Source of the DNA: Pempheris klunzingeri
Taxonomy: Eukaryota; Chordata; Actinopteri; Acropomatiformes; Pempheridae
Length of the DNA: 64,000 nucleotides
Assembly (NCBI RefSeq): GCF_042242105.1
Contig: NC_092014.1
Location: 697,645-761,644 of the forward strand
Direction: 5' to 3'
The notes under the pieces were generated by a model. That model saw only the letters and a list, made by a program, of their open reading frames with translations, was not told where the DNA came from and ran no database searches. Positions 44,810 through 58,500 of this stretch are shown in pieces (position 1 is the stretch's first letter; every line of letters begins with the position of its first letter). Position numbers and translations under genes: made by a program.

Positions 44810-47800
44810 TTGATTGTCTTCACCGCTCATCCGTTTTAGAAAGATGACTCATTTTCTCGCTCCGCAGGTTTTCCAGGACAACTGCTGCAAACGAGAAATC
44901 TCCAACTTAGAAGTGTACTGCACCAACTTCCCAGCATGCACCTCTGTGGTCACATTACAGCACCTGCAGGTACGTTATGAAGCAGCAGCCCGGCCTCAGT
45001 GGGCCAACACACCTGCTGGTCTGGGGTGGCTCAGGCCCTCTGTGGTGGGATCGCCATCTCTGTTTTGGTTTTTGCAAACGACTTAAAACACAATCTCGCT
45101 GACTCAGTCCGCCTTAAAAGACAATCACACACTGACTCAGTCCACCTTAAAACACACTCTCGCTGACTCAGTCCACCTTAAAACACAATCACACTGACTC
45201 AGTCCACCTTAAAACACAATCACACTGACTCAGTCCACCTTAAAACACAATCACACTGACTCAGTCCACCTTAAAACACACTAATAACACCAATCCTTCA
45301 TGTGTTCTGATCTAATGGGTTTTGGGCGTATGGCTGCTTTCTCAGTGACAGGTGAGCTTTAAAGGACTCACCTGGCGGCTCAGTGTCACGCCCCCTAGTA
45401 TCCGTGGCAACAGGCCCACGCTGAACACTGGACTCATGACGCTGTGGGACGTGTTTGTTCTTCCAACACTTCGTCCTCTGCAGGAGCACCAGAGGTCGTG
45501 CCAGTACGAGCGGGTGCGGTGCCACAATCCAGGCTGCGGGGCGGCGCTACAGAGGAGGCACCTGCGGGAGCACCTGGCCGACACCTGTCCCCACCGCACG
45601 GAGCCCTGCCCGCACTGCCAGCAGCCGCACAGACTCAGCCTCATCCAGGTGAAGCCCTGTCCAGGCTGGGTGGAGCTGCAGAGGTTGTAATCCACTGGGT
45701 TCAACTCACAGTAGGTCCACTCACCACACACCAGGCTACATTCACTAAAACAGGGATTTTAGAATGTAGCTGCTGGTCTGCTGCTGCCTCAGTTTGTGTT
45801 CTTGTGTGACTTTGGTATTTTAGGAGGTTTGTTCAGATCCAACACAATATTTGTAAAACACACAATAACACAAACACACTGACTGATGGAGGCAGCAGCA
45901 GAGCAGCAGCTCCTGTGTCCTGTTCTCTAAAATCCCTGTTTTAGTGAATGTAGTCTGGTGTGTGTGCTGTTTGTGGTTAAACCAAAAGGATCTTCCAGGT
46001 CTCTCTCTGTAGGGATCCTTTCCATGATGCTGTCACACACTTAGAATAACACTCTGAGCCTGTCAGTGGATCAAACAAGCTCTTTTAGTGGACCTACTGT
46101 GATCAGGTGCAGTTGTCCCAAAGGATCACGTTGCAGCCATTGCAGCCCGTTTGGTGTCTGCTGGCTGAGGTGATCTACTGGACCAGTTCCAACACTTTTA
46201 CTACCTACCAGTCACTCAGACCCAAAAAACTGTAAAAGAAAAATAGGCCTCAGGTTTATAAATACTGGAGTTCTCCTTTAGCAGCCAGTTGTAGACAAAC
46301 TATCCTGCTACAGGTGACCTGGTGGTCCAGGTTTCTTACATATCGCTGCTCAGAGTCTTTGTGAGGATTTCTACTGTGACACCAGAAACACACGTGGGAA
46401 GCTGTTGGTGGTCTGACTGGCTCAGCTGTCAGTGTGCTGAGTCCTGCTGATGTCTCTGTCTCTGTAGGATCATGTGCAGAGCTCCTGTCCAGAGGTGGAG
46501 GTGGACTGTCCCCACAGCTGCTCCAGGAAGGTTCCCAGACACGAGGTGAGCTCACGAGCCTGCAGATGCAGAGATCAGACCACTTTGGCTGGTCCACGCG
46601 TGTCTGAGGACAACTGAGCCGCTCCTGGGAAGCTTCAGGCTGCTGTTTTAGTGCAACCAGGCATCCAGGATTCAGACCCTAAGCAGACCTGCTGGCTGTC
46701 TGGAGCGGATCTACAGGGTGAAACAAGCGTCTGAGTGAACACATGAGATGACGCCACCTGTATTTCAGTGGAAGAGTGTGAAGCCGTGTGTTAGCTATGC
46801 TGCTAACGAGTAGCTTTAGTTTAAGAAGGCAGAAATCCTCCTGTTAAAACCTGTGATTCACATATTCAGACTTCAGAAAGCCGTAAATGACCAATCAGAG
46901 TGAAGTTTTCCACAGAGCCAGCCAATAAGTGGCTCTTTGAACCTGTCTCCTCTCCACCAGCTGACGGAGCACGCAGACTCGTGTCCGGAGGTTCGTATCG
47001 ACTGCTCTTACAAGAGGTTCGGCTGCTGTGTGCAGGTGGGTTCATCTCAGCGCAGGCCGACTCCAACTGAACCGTCCGTGTTCACTGACTCACGACGAGC
47101 GCTGTGTCCCGCAGGGTAAGAGGGGGAAAGTGAAGCTGCACGAAGACGCCGCTGTCAATCATCATATGCTGCTGGTCCTGAGGAGCAACACTCACCTGGA
47201 GCAGCAGGTGCGTCCAGTAAACTCACCTGGTGTTCTGGTTCGTAACACGTCTGGGGACGAAAGTGTGACATCCAGTGAGACTTCAGGGTGGAGGCAGAGT
47301 AACTCCGTACAGGCTGTATTAAGAAGTGGACGTAGCCGCAGGTCTGAAGGCGACTTCTCTCCTGATTTATCAGCTCAGTGAACATTCTCAGTCGCTAGTT
47401 TCTACCTGCTGACTAACCAGTCAGACCGGCTCTGATTTTGAAAACAGCAGTCCACACACCAATGAGTGGGTACGCTCTCTTCTTTTATGCAGGCCGTGTT
47501 GTGAAGTCAGTGCTGGTTGTAACGGCTGTAGAATAATCAGGATTTAGAGTGGTTCCCTTTAACCCTCTTGTTTGCGGTCGGATTTACGGGGAGTTTTTTG
47601 GCTCGTTGACGGGTGGGCAAGTTATCGGCTGTCACTGTGCCACTTAAACCCCCCAACCCCACCCACTCCCCGTCCCCGGGATTTGCAACAACAAAATAAA
47701 TGATAGACAAACGATACGGTGGTACGTAGATACGGTCCCAGCCCAGAGAGGGTGCGTGGAAACAGAGGTGAACCTCAGATGAGCTCCAGGACTCAGTTGG

Positions 47801-49666
47801 TCTTTTGGGACTTAATCAGTCAGTAACACAATTTGCTGACTGATTAGTGTTTTCATTGCAGCAGTGTGATACCACTTGGAGACACATAAACCAGGTGGCA
47901 TCAGTGTTTACGTCCGACTGTTGTCTCCTTGGTCAGGTGGAGGTTCTCCAGGAGGAGGCGCTGCTGAGACAGCAGGAGGTCCAGACTGACAGTTTGCTGC
48001 TCACTGGACTGCAGAAGGAAATCAGGCCACTGCTGCAACAGAACAGCAGCCATGAGCACATCATCTCCACAGCTCAGGTACCTTCTCTAAATCCACCACT
48101 TCTTCATCATCGTCCTCATCCAGCTTCTTTCAGGGGTTATGAGCATTAAATGTGTCTGAGCTAATGAAACCAAACACTGATTTTAGTGTCACTCTAATAT
48201 GATAAGCCTCAGAATCAGATGTGTATGAGGATCCTGCAGTCGTCAGTGTCACAGCAGCGTCATCAAACCATGTCACTGTTGTCTATCAGAGGGCTCTGAG
48301 CAGGCAGGAGGACGTCCTGTCCGCCGTCCAGCTGGATCTCCAGCAGGTGTCTCGAGGGCTCGGTCCTGGTCTGGAGGAGCTGGAGCAGCTCAGGAAGTCT
48401 CTGGATGCTGTGATCCAGGAAGTGTCTGAAACCGAGGCCCTCAAGGAACACCTGGGTAACAAAACCTCTGTCAGGAGCTGTGGAGCAGACTGAAGCAGCT
48501 TTTTGTAATCACACTGAATCCTTTGTTGCTCTTTTTTACTCGAGTTGAAAAAAACCTCAACTCAGATGAATGGTCAGGTACCGTGATGTAACGTTGTTGT
48601 TTTCCATGTTAGCAAAAATGACAAAGAAAACAAAACTTTAGCTCCCAGCAAACGCCGAGGCTATTATCAGCCAACGTCTGCAACAGAGCTGGTCGTTGTT
48701 CCTGACTTCATGTACCTCAGAATCAGCGCAGCGGTTAGCGAGCTAGCCAGCTAACAGCAGCAATCATGCCAACATTAAATTTATGCAGTTTTGAAGTGAG
48801 GTGGAAGCCTAGCAATAAAAAAAGAAGCAGTCAGTGCAGTTTGCTTCATGTTTGACAACCTGCAAAAAGCCCTCTCTGATCGGGGCTCAAAGCTCCTGTG
48901 AAGGCTTTTGTAACTCCTTCATTGTTTCTGAATGTTTTTAAAGGAGAAGGTAGGAGTGATTTTACGTCTCCACACACCCCAAAATCAGTGTTTCCTTTTG
49001 CAAGAAGACGCAGCTTGCAGTCCAGGATGAGGTTTGACTTTTAGAGCTACATTTCAGTGAATGCTTTTGGTATTTTCAGGCACTTTGGAGGAGAACCTGA
49101 AGCACCACTCGGGGCTCCTGGAACTCCACGCCGCTCAGCTCAGTCATAACAAGCAGCACCTGCAGGAGCTCGAGGCCACGTCCTACGACGGCAAACTGAT
49201 CTGGAAGATCGATGACTTCAGGAACAGGAGGGAGGCTGAGATCAAAGGTCATCCGCCGTGTCTGAGCAGCGTGCCGTTCCACACCGGACGCTGCGGCTAC
49301 AAAATGGCAGCCAAGGTCTATCTGAACGGGGACGGAGAGGGAAGAGGGACTCACCTGTCCCTGTATGTTGTCCTGATGCCGGGAGACTTCGACGCTCTGC
49401 TGCCGTGGCCTTTCAGACAAACCGTGTCACTGTCCGTTCTGGACCAAAGTGGTGCCGGGAACCACCGCAGTCTGAGCTTCAGACCAGACCCGGCGTCTAA
49501 AAGCTTCCAACGACCCGCTGCCGGGTCAGTCAGCAACGTCGCTGTTGGATTTTCATGCTTCGTTCCCCTTAACAAGCTGGAAACTCCCCAGAAGTCGGAA
49601 TATGTGAAGAATGACACGCTGTTTGTCAAAGTCAAGGTGGACATGGCCGGTTTAGAGCAGCTGTGA
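43847..49666 (+). CDS. traf5: traf5, TNF receptor-associated factor 5
   Basis: Cytoplasmic adaptor and RING protein acting downstream of TNF-receptor-family members towards NF-kB and JNK. Ten coding exons: 43847-44100, 44589-44652, 44868-44969, 45484-45648, 46468-46545, 46961-47035, 47115-47207, 47937-48077, 48290-48455 and 49080-49666. They total 1,725 nt, or 574 residues plus stop. Exons 3-8 have the same lengths I infer from the human protein (102, 165, 78, 75, 93 and 141 nt). The RING starts near residue 57 (CPVCRGVVLNPQQNSCGHIY), TRAF zinc fingers follow to about 245, then a coiled coil. MATH spans 415-574 (YDGKLIWKIDDF, CGYKMAAKVYLNGDGEGRGT, WPFRQTVSLSVLDQSG). An acceptor CTGCAG just before the start suggests an upstream untranslated exon. 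A 31-bp minisatellite occupies introns 1 and 3. The RING's eighth zinc-ligand position is Glu (CPVE) where TRAF5 and TRAF6 normally have Asp. Confidence 0.95.
44101..44575. repeat. 31-bp minisatellite in traf5 intron 1, 15 units
   Basis: Units of CAGTCCGCCTTAAAACACA followed by CTCTCACTGACT or ATCACACTGACT. They fill almost the whole intron between the two halves of the RING coding sequence. Confidence 0.95.
45083..45285. repeat. Same 31-bp minisatellite in traf5 intron 3
   Basis: About six more units of the intron-1 repeat, mostly with CAGTCCACC instead of CAGTCCGCC, so the array is split by exons 2 and 3. Confidence 0.93.
45728..46225. mobile_element. Composite palindromic MITE in traf5 intron 4
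   Basis: Both inner arms, the foldback outer arm and the extension (GATCACGTTGCAGCCATTGC, GATCTACTGGACCAGTTCC) are present; it matches 5900-6225 closely. Confidence 0.82.
49080..49666 (+). CDS. traf5: traf5 last exon: end of coiled coil and MATH domain
   Basis: Starts after acceptor TTTTCAG with the second and third bases of a split Gly codon (G+GC), encoding TLEENLKHHSGLLELHAAQL. The MATH fold follows: LIWKIDDFRNRREAEIKGHP, CGYKMAAKVYLNGDGEGRGT, HLSLYVVLMPGDFDALLPWP, FRQTVSLSVLDQSG and YVKNDTLFVKVKVDMAGLEQ. It stops at TGA 49664-49666. Residues expected for receptor-peptide binding are in place and no frameshift is seen. Confidence 0.95.
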
Positions 49667-52002
49667 GCTTCTGAGATGGTTTTTGTTCTTACTCATTTGA
49701 CGAAGGACACTGTGGTATAAACTAATATGATTTTCACTGTGATCGACTTCTTTTCTGTCGTCTAAATAAGTTGAAAGAAGTAACAAAACTTTGCAACTTT
49801 AAAGGAGTAGTTAGACATTTTTAGAGAGACGTTTATTCTCGCAGTAGTACTGCTGTAGTAGTAGTAGTACCCTGAATTTCATTTACACCAAATTATCTGT
49901 AGAACTAAGCAAAATAATTGAACACACATGTAAACATGGGGATGTTAATACATGAAGATCATCCAGTCCAGTGAAAAGAAAGGTTATGTATAAGGTAAAC
50001 GTTAATTGATGTAAGTCCAGTAATCTGATCACCATGAGGAGGGCATCATGGGATCAGGACAGATCAGAGCCGAACAATACTTGAGCAGTTTTAGGACGTT
50101 TTCTTTTAAATTATTGCCTCGTGTTAATGTTTCAGTTCAGTTTCAGTTCAGACTGCTCGGCAGGTACCGTTGTCTCGGCTGTGCTGCTCTGTTCATGTTT
50201 GTACTTCAATGTCCATGAAATGTTCTTTTCTTTTCCTATGATCCTCCATATATCATGTCTCCTAGCAATGCACACTGCTAAACAACAGCTATAGTCAAAT
50301 GAGCATTCACTTGGATGGACGTGGATAAGACCGGGTGTAATTTAGACTAAGTTTAAGTTTGGTTGGTGCAACTGATTCAATTCAATTTTATTTGTATAGC
50401 CCAATATCACAACAGTGTCTCATAGTGCTTTACAAAGTTCACTGAAATAAACAAGTGTAAGCGAACTGATGTAAAGTCCATCCTAAAGACTGGACTTAAC
50501 AAAGACCGGCTTTTCCTTTTGGCTTTCAGATCATCTCAGGGATCGTTTGTGGAGGTCTGACTGGCACAAAGTGTAGAAACTAATAATTATTTAATACCCA
50601 TTATCTGGAGCTCGCAACTGTGATTACCTGTGAACCAACTACTGGCGCTCAGAGCGAGTGATTAAAGTCTGTTATCAGTGTTTGATGATCAGCTGATCTG
50701 TAGCTATGATATGAAAACCGTCTATTATTAATAATGAAATCATTGTCTTTGGGGAAAGGAAACTATTTGTATTTGCAGACACCTTTCTAATGCAGGTAAA
50801 GTTCTGGGGTGCTTTTCCAACTAAACGGTGTCCATTTATCATGAATAAAAGACAAGTCTTAATTTACCATAACTACAAGGGTAACAGGCAGTTATTTAAA
50901 GGCACACATGTCAGAGATGGGCCTGTGGGTTAAACTCCTCCGTCTGAGAGGCTGTTTGCCCACATCTACCGTGGAACCTAGTGTTTTCCATCGTTTCCCA
51001 TTTGCCTTGATCTTGTAACACTCTGTTCTGCTATCTGTGCTTCCTGTGTACGTTTTTCAACTGCGAAATCTCGGCAGTGCAGCAACACAGTGCGCTAACA
51101 TGCAGAGCAGCAGGAAACTGCCAACACGTTTTTTTAATACAACCACAATATCCACATTCAGTACATGTAACATGCAAGCAGCACAAAGCTACAAACACAG
51201 CCAAGCAATATGGATTACAACATGAACTGGATTACATTTCCTACTGAGTGCAGAACAGCAATCACTCCTGTATAAAAGCCCACTAGTGTACACTGAAGTG
51301 GTAGAAAAAGATATGATAATGACAGAATGGCATAATTATTGTACAATTTATTGATTACGCGATTATGTCCTTGAGTGGAAACAGCTCATAATCAGTGATC
51401 ATTAAACCAAAGTCCTTTCTGACCTCATCACGTAGTCATAGTTACACTGTATGTTATATTTCTTTCTCCAGGATGACGGGTTTGTTCTCACATCATTTAT
51501 AGGTTTTAGGGGGAAACATTAACATCGGCCAGTTGTTCACAGACATGTCGCTGTGTAACATTTAAAGATCTTCTACTGATCTAACCCTAACCCAACATCA
51601 CAGTCTCAGTGTCGACATCATCAACAAGGCTGCGTCAAGTGAGAGCATCAACATCAGCAAATGTTAATGTGTCTGCAGAGAACAGAACTATTTTACTGAT
51701 TTAGTTTCACCTCATATTTTGTGTTATTAATCTGAACAGTAATTGGTATTATCACCCTGAGATGTAGTGGAATTAAAAGAACAATTCTTCCCTGAGAACT
51801 GCAGTGGAACAGAAATATCAAGTAACAGAAACTCAAGTACAAGTACCTCAAAATTGTACTTAAATCAAGTACCCAGATAAATGCACCTTGTTACTCTCCA
51901 CCACTGCCACCTAGTGCAGTGATTTCCAGTGACTTTAACCGTCCAGTGATCAAAGATGAATCTATAACATGATTCTGGTGAAATCTATCACTGGTTTATT
52001 TT
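49667..52002. other. traf5 3' region and traf5-NLR convergent intergenic sequence
   Basis: Probably holds both 3' UTRs. A dispersed fish repeat tail (TTTATTTGTATAGCCCAATA) lies at 50387-50450. No other gene, RNA or array is supported. Confidence 0.5.
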
Positions 52003-52571
52003 CTAATGACGTCTCACCAGTGAACACAGAGACACTGAGGAAACAGGCCAGCCCAGTACAAACCCAAACCCAGGATACAGAGGCTCAGTGAAGGTGGTCC
52101 TGAAGGTGTGGAGGTGGATCAGTGAGTCAGAGGAGACTCTGTAGAAGGACAGAGAGCCGGCAGGACAGTCCAGGTACACTGCTACTCTGTTAGAGGAGGA
52201 GGAGGAGGAGGAGGGGAGGTCTGTTCTTATGTTATTGTGCCTGAAAGAGTAACTTCCATCACCACCATCATCAAAGCACTTCAGACTCCAGGACTGATTG
52301 TTTCCTCCAAACCAGCAGTCATCACTGTTTCCTTTCCTGCTGATTCCTCTGTAGCTCACTGAGATAGAAACACCCCTCCCCCTCCACTCCACCTCCCAGT
52401 AGCAGCGACCAGTCAGACCGTCTGTACACAGCAGCTGAGGCCAGTCCTCAAACCTCTCTGGATGATCAGGATACAGCTGCTCCTTCCTCACCAGTGTCAC
52501 CGTCCTGTTGTTGTTGGACAGTTTGAGGTTTCTGCTGACTGTGTTTGTGTCCACTGTGAGTTCAGAGGCAT
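52003..52571 (-). CDS. NLR last exon: PRY-SPRY (B30.2) domain
   Basis: Starts [20 protein letters not shown]. The PRY core is [20 protein letters not shown] and the SPRY core [20 protein letters not shown] and RISRKG-like segments ([20 protein letters not shown]). It ends [20 protein letters not shown] before TAA-type termination at 52003. A TCC-rich serine run (SSSSSSS) sits in a surface loop. B30.2 domains are recognition modules shared by fish NLRs and finTRIMs. Confidence 0.93.
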
Positions 52572-55500
52572 CTGAAGACGACAGAATACAACAGCAGTTT
52601 ATCACCTGACACACCTGATGGGTTTATTTGCTGCTTTATTACTGTTAACGAGATAAAAACTTCAGAATGACTCATAATTATTTCTGGAAGGGAACAGGTG
52701 GTTGTCTGTGCATGTGAGTATTATCTGTCTGCAGCTAATCTCACATACTACTACACCGATCAGCCTTGTAGTATATTTTGCATATTTATACCTGTATGTT
52801 CTCCTGGTGGTTATGAAGACAAATATTCGACCAGCTCTCACCACAGAAGACAACATTATGTTTGTGACAGCAATTCTATGCAGTGACTGCAAACAGTCAT
52901 GGTCAAATACTTAAGTTAGGTTGACAGTTATATCAGAAAAAGGGCCGGCATAAGTGGCTGTGGTTGGTGGTTATAACACGTTTAAAAGCTTTGGTTATGT
53001 TAGTATAACTATCATATCAGCTGATATAAATCAGGGGGCCGACGTTTGCTCCGCTCTGCCGCTGGAAATAACCCGACCCAGTATACAAAACGTGTGTTCA
53101 TCCAGTAAATCAGGATGAATCAAAGTGAACACACTCACACTTCCTCAGACCAGGCTTCAGCCTCTGCTCTCCACCATGGTCCAGCCTGCAGGAAGAAACA
53201 GGATGAACCTTCAGAAGTGACCTTCATAAACCTTCACTCAGATCCAAACAGTTGCATCTATAAAATCTATAATTCACAGTCAACTGACATGTTTTTATGT
53301 GGAATAAAATAATGTTCAATCAGATCCTCATAAATTGATAATCAAACCATGAACCATTTTATTTCTCTTCATTCTTGGTGTTGCGGCTTCCAAAACCAAA
53401 ACCTTTTAGCCGCTGAGAGTATGAGGTTGGGTCCTCAGGTTCGCGGATTTGTGACGCGCATGGACGCTATAATGATAAATACGCTGGATTCAAAGATGCG
53501 TTTTGGTCCATTTATTACAAACAGCACAGAGCTATCACAGGGCAGCAGGGATGGATGAATGAAAACATGAAAAAACCAGCGGATTAAACAGATAAAAATG
53601 ATGAATGAATAGCGAAGAGCGGATAGCGGTCAACAAAAATTACGGCTACCACCCAACCCTGACTCTCTCCATCTGTGAACCAGGTGAGTGCACGCCTTTA
53701 TACACACCTCCATACGTGCACACACCTCCTCCCAGGTGAACCACTGCCTCTACAGCTCGCACACACACACCCACACACTCAAACACACCGTGCACCTCAT
53801 TTCCAATCTGTATGTCTCCTACACTTGGGGAGGAGGTTATTTTGTTCCAGACGATCAGCAGTGACTGACACCTCTGTCCCAATGAAACCATTTTCAGGTA
53901 AGTTTAGGTAAAGGTTGTGAGGAGCACTTCATTTAATGTGCATCATCCTTCTACTTACTGCCAGCAAACAAGCAAAGTCCCTAAAGCTATCTCATGTGTT
54001 ATTTTAAATCTAAAGGGAAACTGACAAAGTCACTTTTGGGACTGAACAGACTGAACAGACCACTGGCTTATACACACATATACATAGCTGGACTCCTGTG
54101 GTACATATGGGGTTTAACTGTGAAGAGTTTGTTAGAGTTAATAAGATTTTCATCACAATTTTGATGACAACCGGGCAAACTGCCAACTCCATCTGCTGAT
54201 GAAGATGTAATAAGGCATGTAAAATGATCGAAAGCTCCAGAACAACTACTAAATGGACCTTCAGCTGAGATTGTTTTGTCATATGATGTTTCCAAAGCCA
54301 AGAATGAACTTTGAAACTCTTGATGATGCTCTCAGTGCTGCTGCTGCAGACTGAGAGCCAACAGTCCTCAGCTTGTCAGTGTGACAGAGAAACAGAGTGT
54401 GAGCTCTTGTTGTCTGGTCCTACCTGAGAGTCTCCAGTCTCCAGCGTGGATCATCCAGTCCAGCAGACAGCAGCCTCTCTCCTGAGGCTCCTGGATGGTT
54501 GTAGCTCAGGTCCAGCTCTCTCAGATGGGAGGGGTTGGAGCTCAGGGCTGAGGCCAGAGCAGCACAGCCTTCCTCAGTGACCATACAGCCTGACAGCCTG
54601 CAGACACACACACAATGTTATTTATTTTGTATAATACTCGATTCCTGCTTGTGGCATCACCACCTAAGAAACTGTTGGGGTGGAAAATTAGGGCAACAGT
54701 CCTGTAGGACATCGGCAGTAGCAATCATCTCACTTTCAACTCGCTGCTTCAGGTTGCAGCCAGTTACACAGGGCCATTTATTTGTTCATGAACATCTTGA
54801 CAATGTTTTGGGAACAGTAACATAGCTGGTTAAAAATGAATAAATATTATATATTAATATTAAAAAGGGGGATAGGTTTTCACCAGATATTGAAAAACAT
54901 AATCTGACTCTTTAATGTTCCACTTGAGCTGGTGTCTAGTTGTGTATGTCTCCTGTGTGGATTTATCACACCTTGTTTGATGAAAACTGCCGACTGCTGC
55001 TAAAGAGACACTAATGAGAACAGAGAGACTGAATCAAAACAGTAAAGTTGTGGGTCATAAAAAAAGACAAATAATAATGAGCTGGAAGACACTACCACAG
55101 TCCATAGAGCTGAGGGGTAGAGCAGTGTCATGTGGGTCTGTTGGTTTGCCACTATGAACAAGGGCTTTCATATTGCACATAGAAAGTTGATCCACAGCTG
55201 AAGAAGTTCAGAGAAAATTGGTACTGTAGTGTTTTAATCACAATCTACACATGACAACATATAAATGTTCATCTGTTGAACAAAAGCTGAATTCTGACCT
55301 GAGAGTCTCCAGTGTGCAGTGTGGACTCTCCAGTCCACCAGAGAGCAGCTTCACTCCTGAGTCCTGCAGGTCATTGTTGCTCAGGTCCAGCTCTTTCAGA
55401 CCAGAGGACTGAGATTTGAGAACTGATGAGAACTCTTGACAGCAATTCTCCGTGAGCCTGGTCTGATTTAATCTGATTTAAAACAAAATAAAACACACTT

Positions 55501-58500
55501 TCCTTTCACAGTCGAGACCAGAGGCATTCATGCCTGTCATATGTTTGCTTTATCAGGGGTAATAAAATATTAAACAAGAGCATCACAGTGTGATCTGACC
55601 TGAGAGTCTCCAGTGTGCAGTGTGGACTCTCCAGTCCAGCAGAGAGCAGCATCACTCCTGAATCATGCAGGTCGTTGTTACTCAGGTCCAGCTCTTTCAG
55701 ATTACAGGACTTGGACCTGAGAACCGATGAGAACTCCTGACAGCATTTCTCTGTAAGGCTGGTTTGATTTAACCTAGTTAAAAACAAAACAAAACAATTT
55801 TTGCTTTATGGTTTTCTGAAATATCACAGATATGTTAAAGATCAGTGAGCAGACTTTAGCATATTTATCAAATGAATTTCTTGAACATTATAATGATTCA
55901 AAGTGCAGACATATGATCATCAACAACACAGTAGAAACCAAAGGAACACGTCTGTCATATGTTTGTTTTATCAACACGGATATATGATGTTACATAAAAA
56001 CATCACAGTGTGATCTGACCTGAGAGTCTCCAGTGTGCAGTGTGGACTCTTCAGTCCAGCAGAGAGCAGCATCACTCCTGAATCATGCAGGTCGTTGTGA
56101 CTCAGGTCCAGCTCTTTCAGATTACAGGACTTGGACCTGAGAACCGATGAGAACTCCTGACAGCATTTCTCTGTAAGGCTGGTTTGATTTAACCTAGTTA
56201 AAAACAAAACAAAACAATTTTTGCTTTATGGTTTTCTGAAATATCACAGATATGTTAAAGATCAGTGAGCAGACTTTAGCATATTTATCAAATGAATTTC
56301 TTGAACATTATAATGATTCAAAGTGCAGACATATGATCATCAACAACACAGTAGAAACCAAAGGAACACGTCTGTCATATGTTTGTTTTATCAACACGGA
56401 TATATGATGTTACACAAAAACATCACAGTGTGATCTGACCTGAGAGTCTCCAGTGTGCAGTGTGGACTCTCCAATCCAGCAGAGAGCAGCTTCACTCCTG
56501 AATCCTGCAGGTCGTTGTTGCTCAGGTCCAGCTCTCTCAGATTACAGGACTTGGAGCTGAGAGCTGAGGACAGAGCTTCACAGCTTCTCTCTGACAGATT
56601 ACAGCCACTCAGCCTGAAGAGGAGTCAGTGATGAAGACATTTCTATGACCTACTTGGTTGAAGAGTCTCGGAGGATATCAAGTGATGGGAACTTTCCACT
56701 GGACATTTTTTATTGAGTATATTACTGGAAATTAGCAGGAATTTGTCAAAATTAAAAGATTTTTTTAATATCTGGGACCAATAAGTTACAGATACTAACT
56801 TTAGCCATAAATGTACTACATTGCATGCACTGTTTCCATTTATTTGTTTTCTTGCATCTTATCACTTCACTTAACTTAAACTAGTTGAGAACAACCTTAC
56901 ACATGCATAAAAATCACATCATATTGCATATATCTAAGTATCTGCAGTTATCTGTGCACTTACAGAGCTTTGCTGGAGGCTCTGACCACTGGCAGCAGCC
57001 TCAGAAGAACCTCCTCTGAAGCAGAATATTTCTTCAGGTCAAACTCGTCCAGATCTTCTTCTGATGACAGTAAGATGAAGACCAGAGCTGACCACTGAGC
57101 AGGAGACAGTTTATCTGTGGAGAGACTTCCTGATGTCAGGGACTGTTGGATCTCCTCCACCAGAGAACGATCATTCAGTTCATTCAGACAGTGGAGCAGG
57201 TTGATGCTTCTCTCTGCAGACAGATCCTCACTGATCTTCTTCTTGATGTATTTGACTGTTTTCTGATTGGTTCTTGAGCTTCTTTTCTTTTTCAGTAGGT
57301 TTTGAAGGTGATCCTGATTGGTCTGCACAGAAAGACCCATGAGGAAGCGCAGGAACAAGTCCAGATGTCCATTTGGACTCTGTAAGGCCTTGTCAATAGC
57401 AAACCTGTGGACCTTTGTCACAGATGTTTTACTGAAGAGCGTTAGCACACAGGTTTGTCCTGGTTCAGCCATCACATTCTTGTTTCTGTTAGTCAGTGAC
57501 ATCTCCACATAGAGAGCCGCCAGAAACTCCTGAACACTCAGATGGACAAAGCTGAACATCTTGTTTTCATCTTTCTTCCTCCCACGTTCCTCTTTAAAGA
57601 TCTCTGTGAAGACTCCTGAGCACACTGAGGCTCCACTGACATCAATGCCACTCTCTTTTAGATCTTTCTCATAGAAGATCAGGTTGCCCTCTTCCAGCTG
57701 GTGGAAAGACAGTTTTGCTAATGAGTTAACGTACTGAGAGCACTTTTCTGGGCCGTACTTATCTTTTGTCTGATCAATCTGAAACACCAGGAATTCTGCG
57801 TACATCTCAGTCAGGGTCTTGGGCAGCTCTCCTCCTGCTCTGGTCTTCAACAAATCCTCCAGAACCGTAGCAGTGATCCAGCAGAAGACCGGGATGTGGC
57901 ACATGATGTGGAGGCTTCGTGATGTCTTGATGTGGGAGATGATTCTGTCGGCTTTCTCCTCATCTGTGAATCTCTTCCTGAAGTACTCCTCCTTCTGAGG
58001 GTCCGTGAACCCTCTGACCTCTGTCATCACGTCAACAAAGTCAGAATGGATCTGATTGGCTGCTGCAGGTCGTGTGGTTATCCAGAGACGAGCAGAAGGA
58101 AGCAGTCTTCTCTTGATGAGGTTTGACAGCAGCTCATCCACTGAGCTCGACTTTGTCACGTCAAACTTAACTGCCTGAGTTTTATTGGTTGAACAGTCCA
58201 GCTGAAGGCGGCTCTCGTCCAGTCCATCCAAAACAAACAGGAGTTTGAATTCACTCGTGTCATAGTTGGTGTTTCCTGACGACTGCAGAGATGTAAAGAT
58301 GTAATTCAGAGCTTCTTCCTTGATGCCTCTGGTCTCTGTGATACATTCATGAATTAGTTCTGCCAAACTAAACTTTTGTCCCTTCCATAAATTCAGCTGG
58401 CGGAAGGTGAAGGCGAATATCAGATGCACATCTTGATTGGCTCTTCCTTCAGTCCAGTCCAGCACAAACTTCTTTACAAGAAAAGTTTTGCCAATTCCTG

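Noticed and set aside
53115..53312. Plus-strand 65-codon frame over the NLR linker region
   Set aside because: It is the antisense shadow of the 47-nt NLR exon (53185-53139), whose phase joins the LRR and B30.2 exons correctly.
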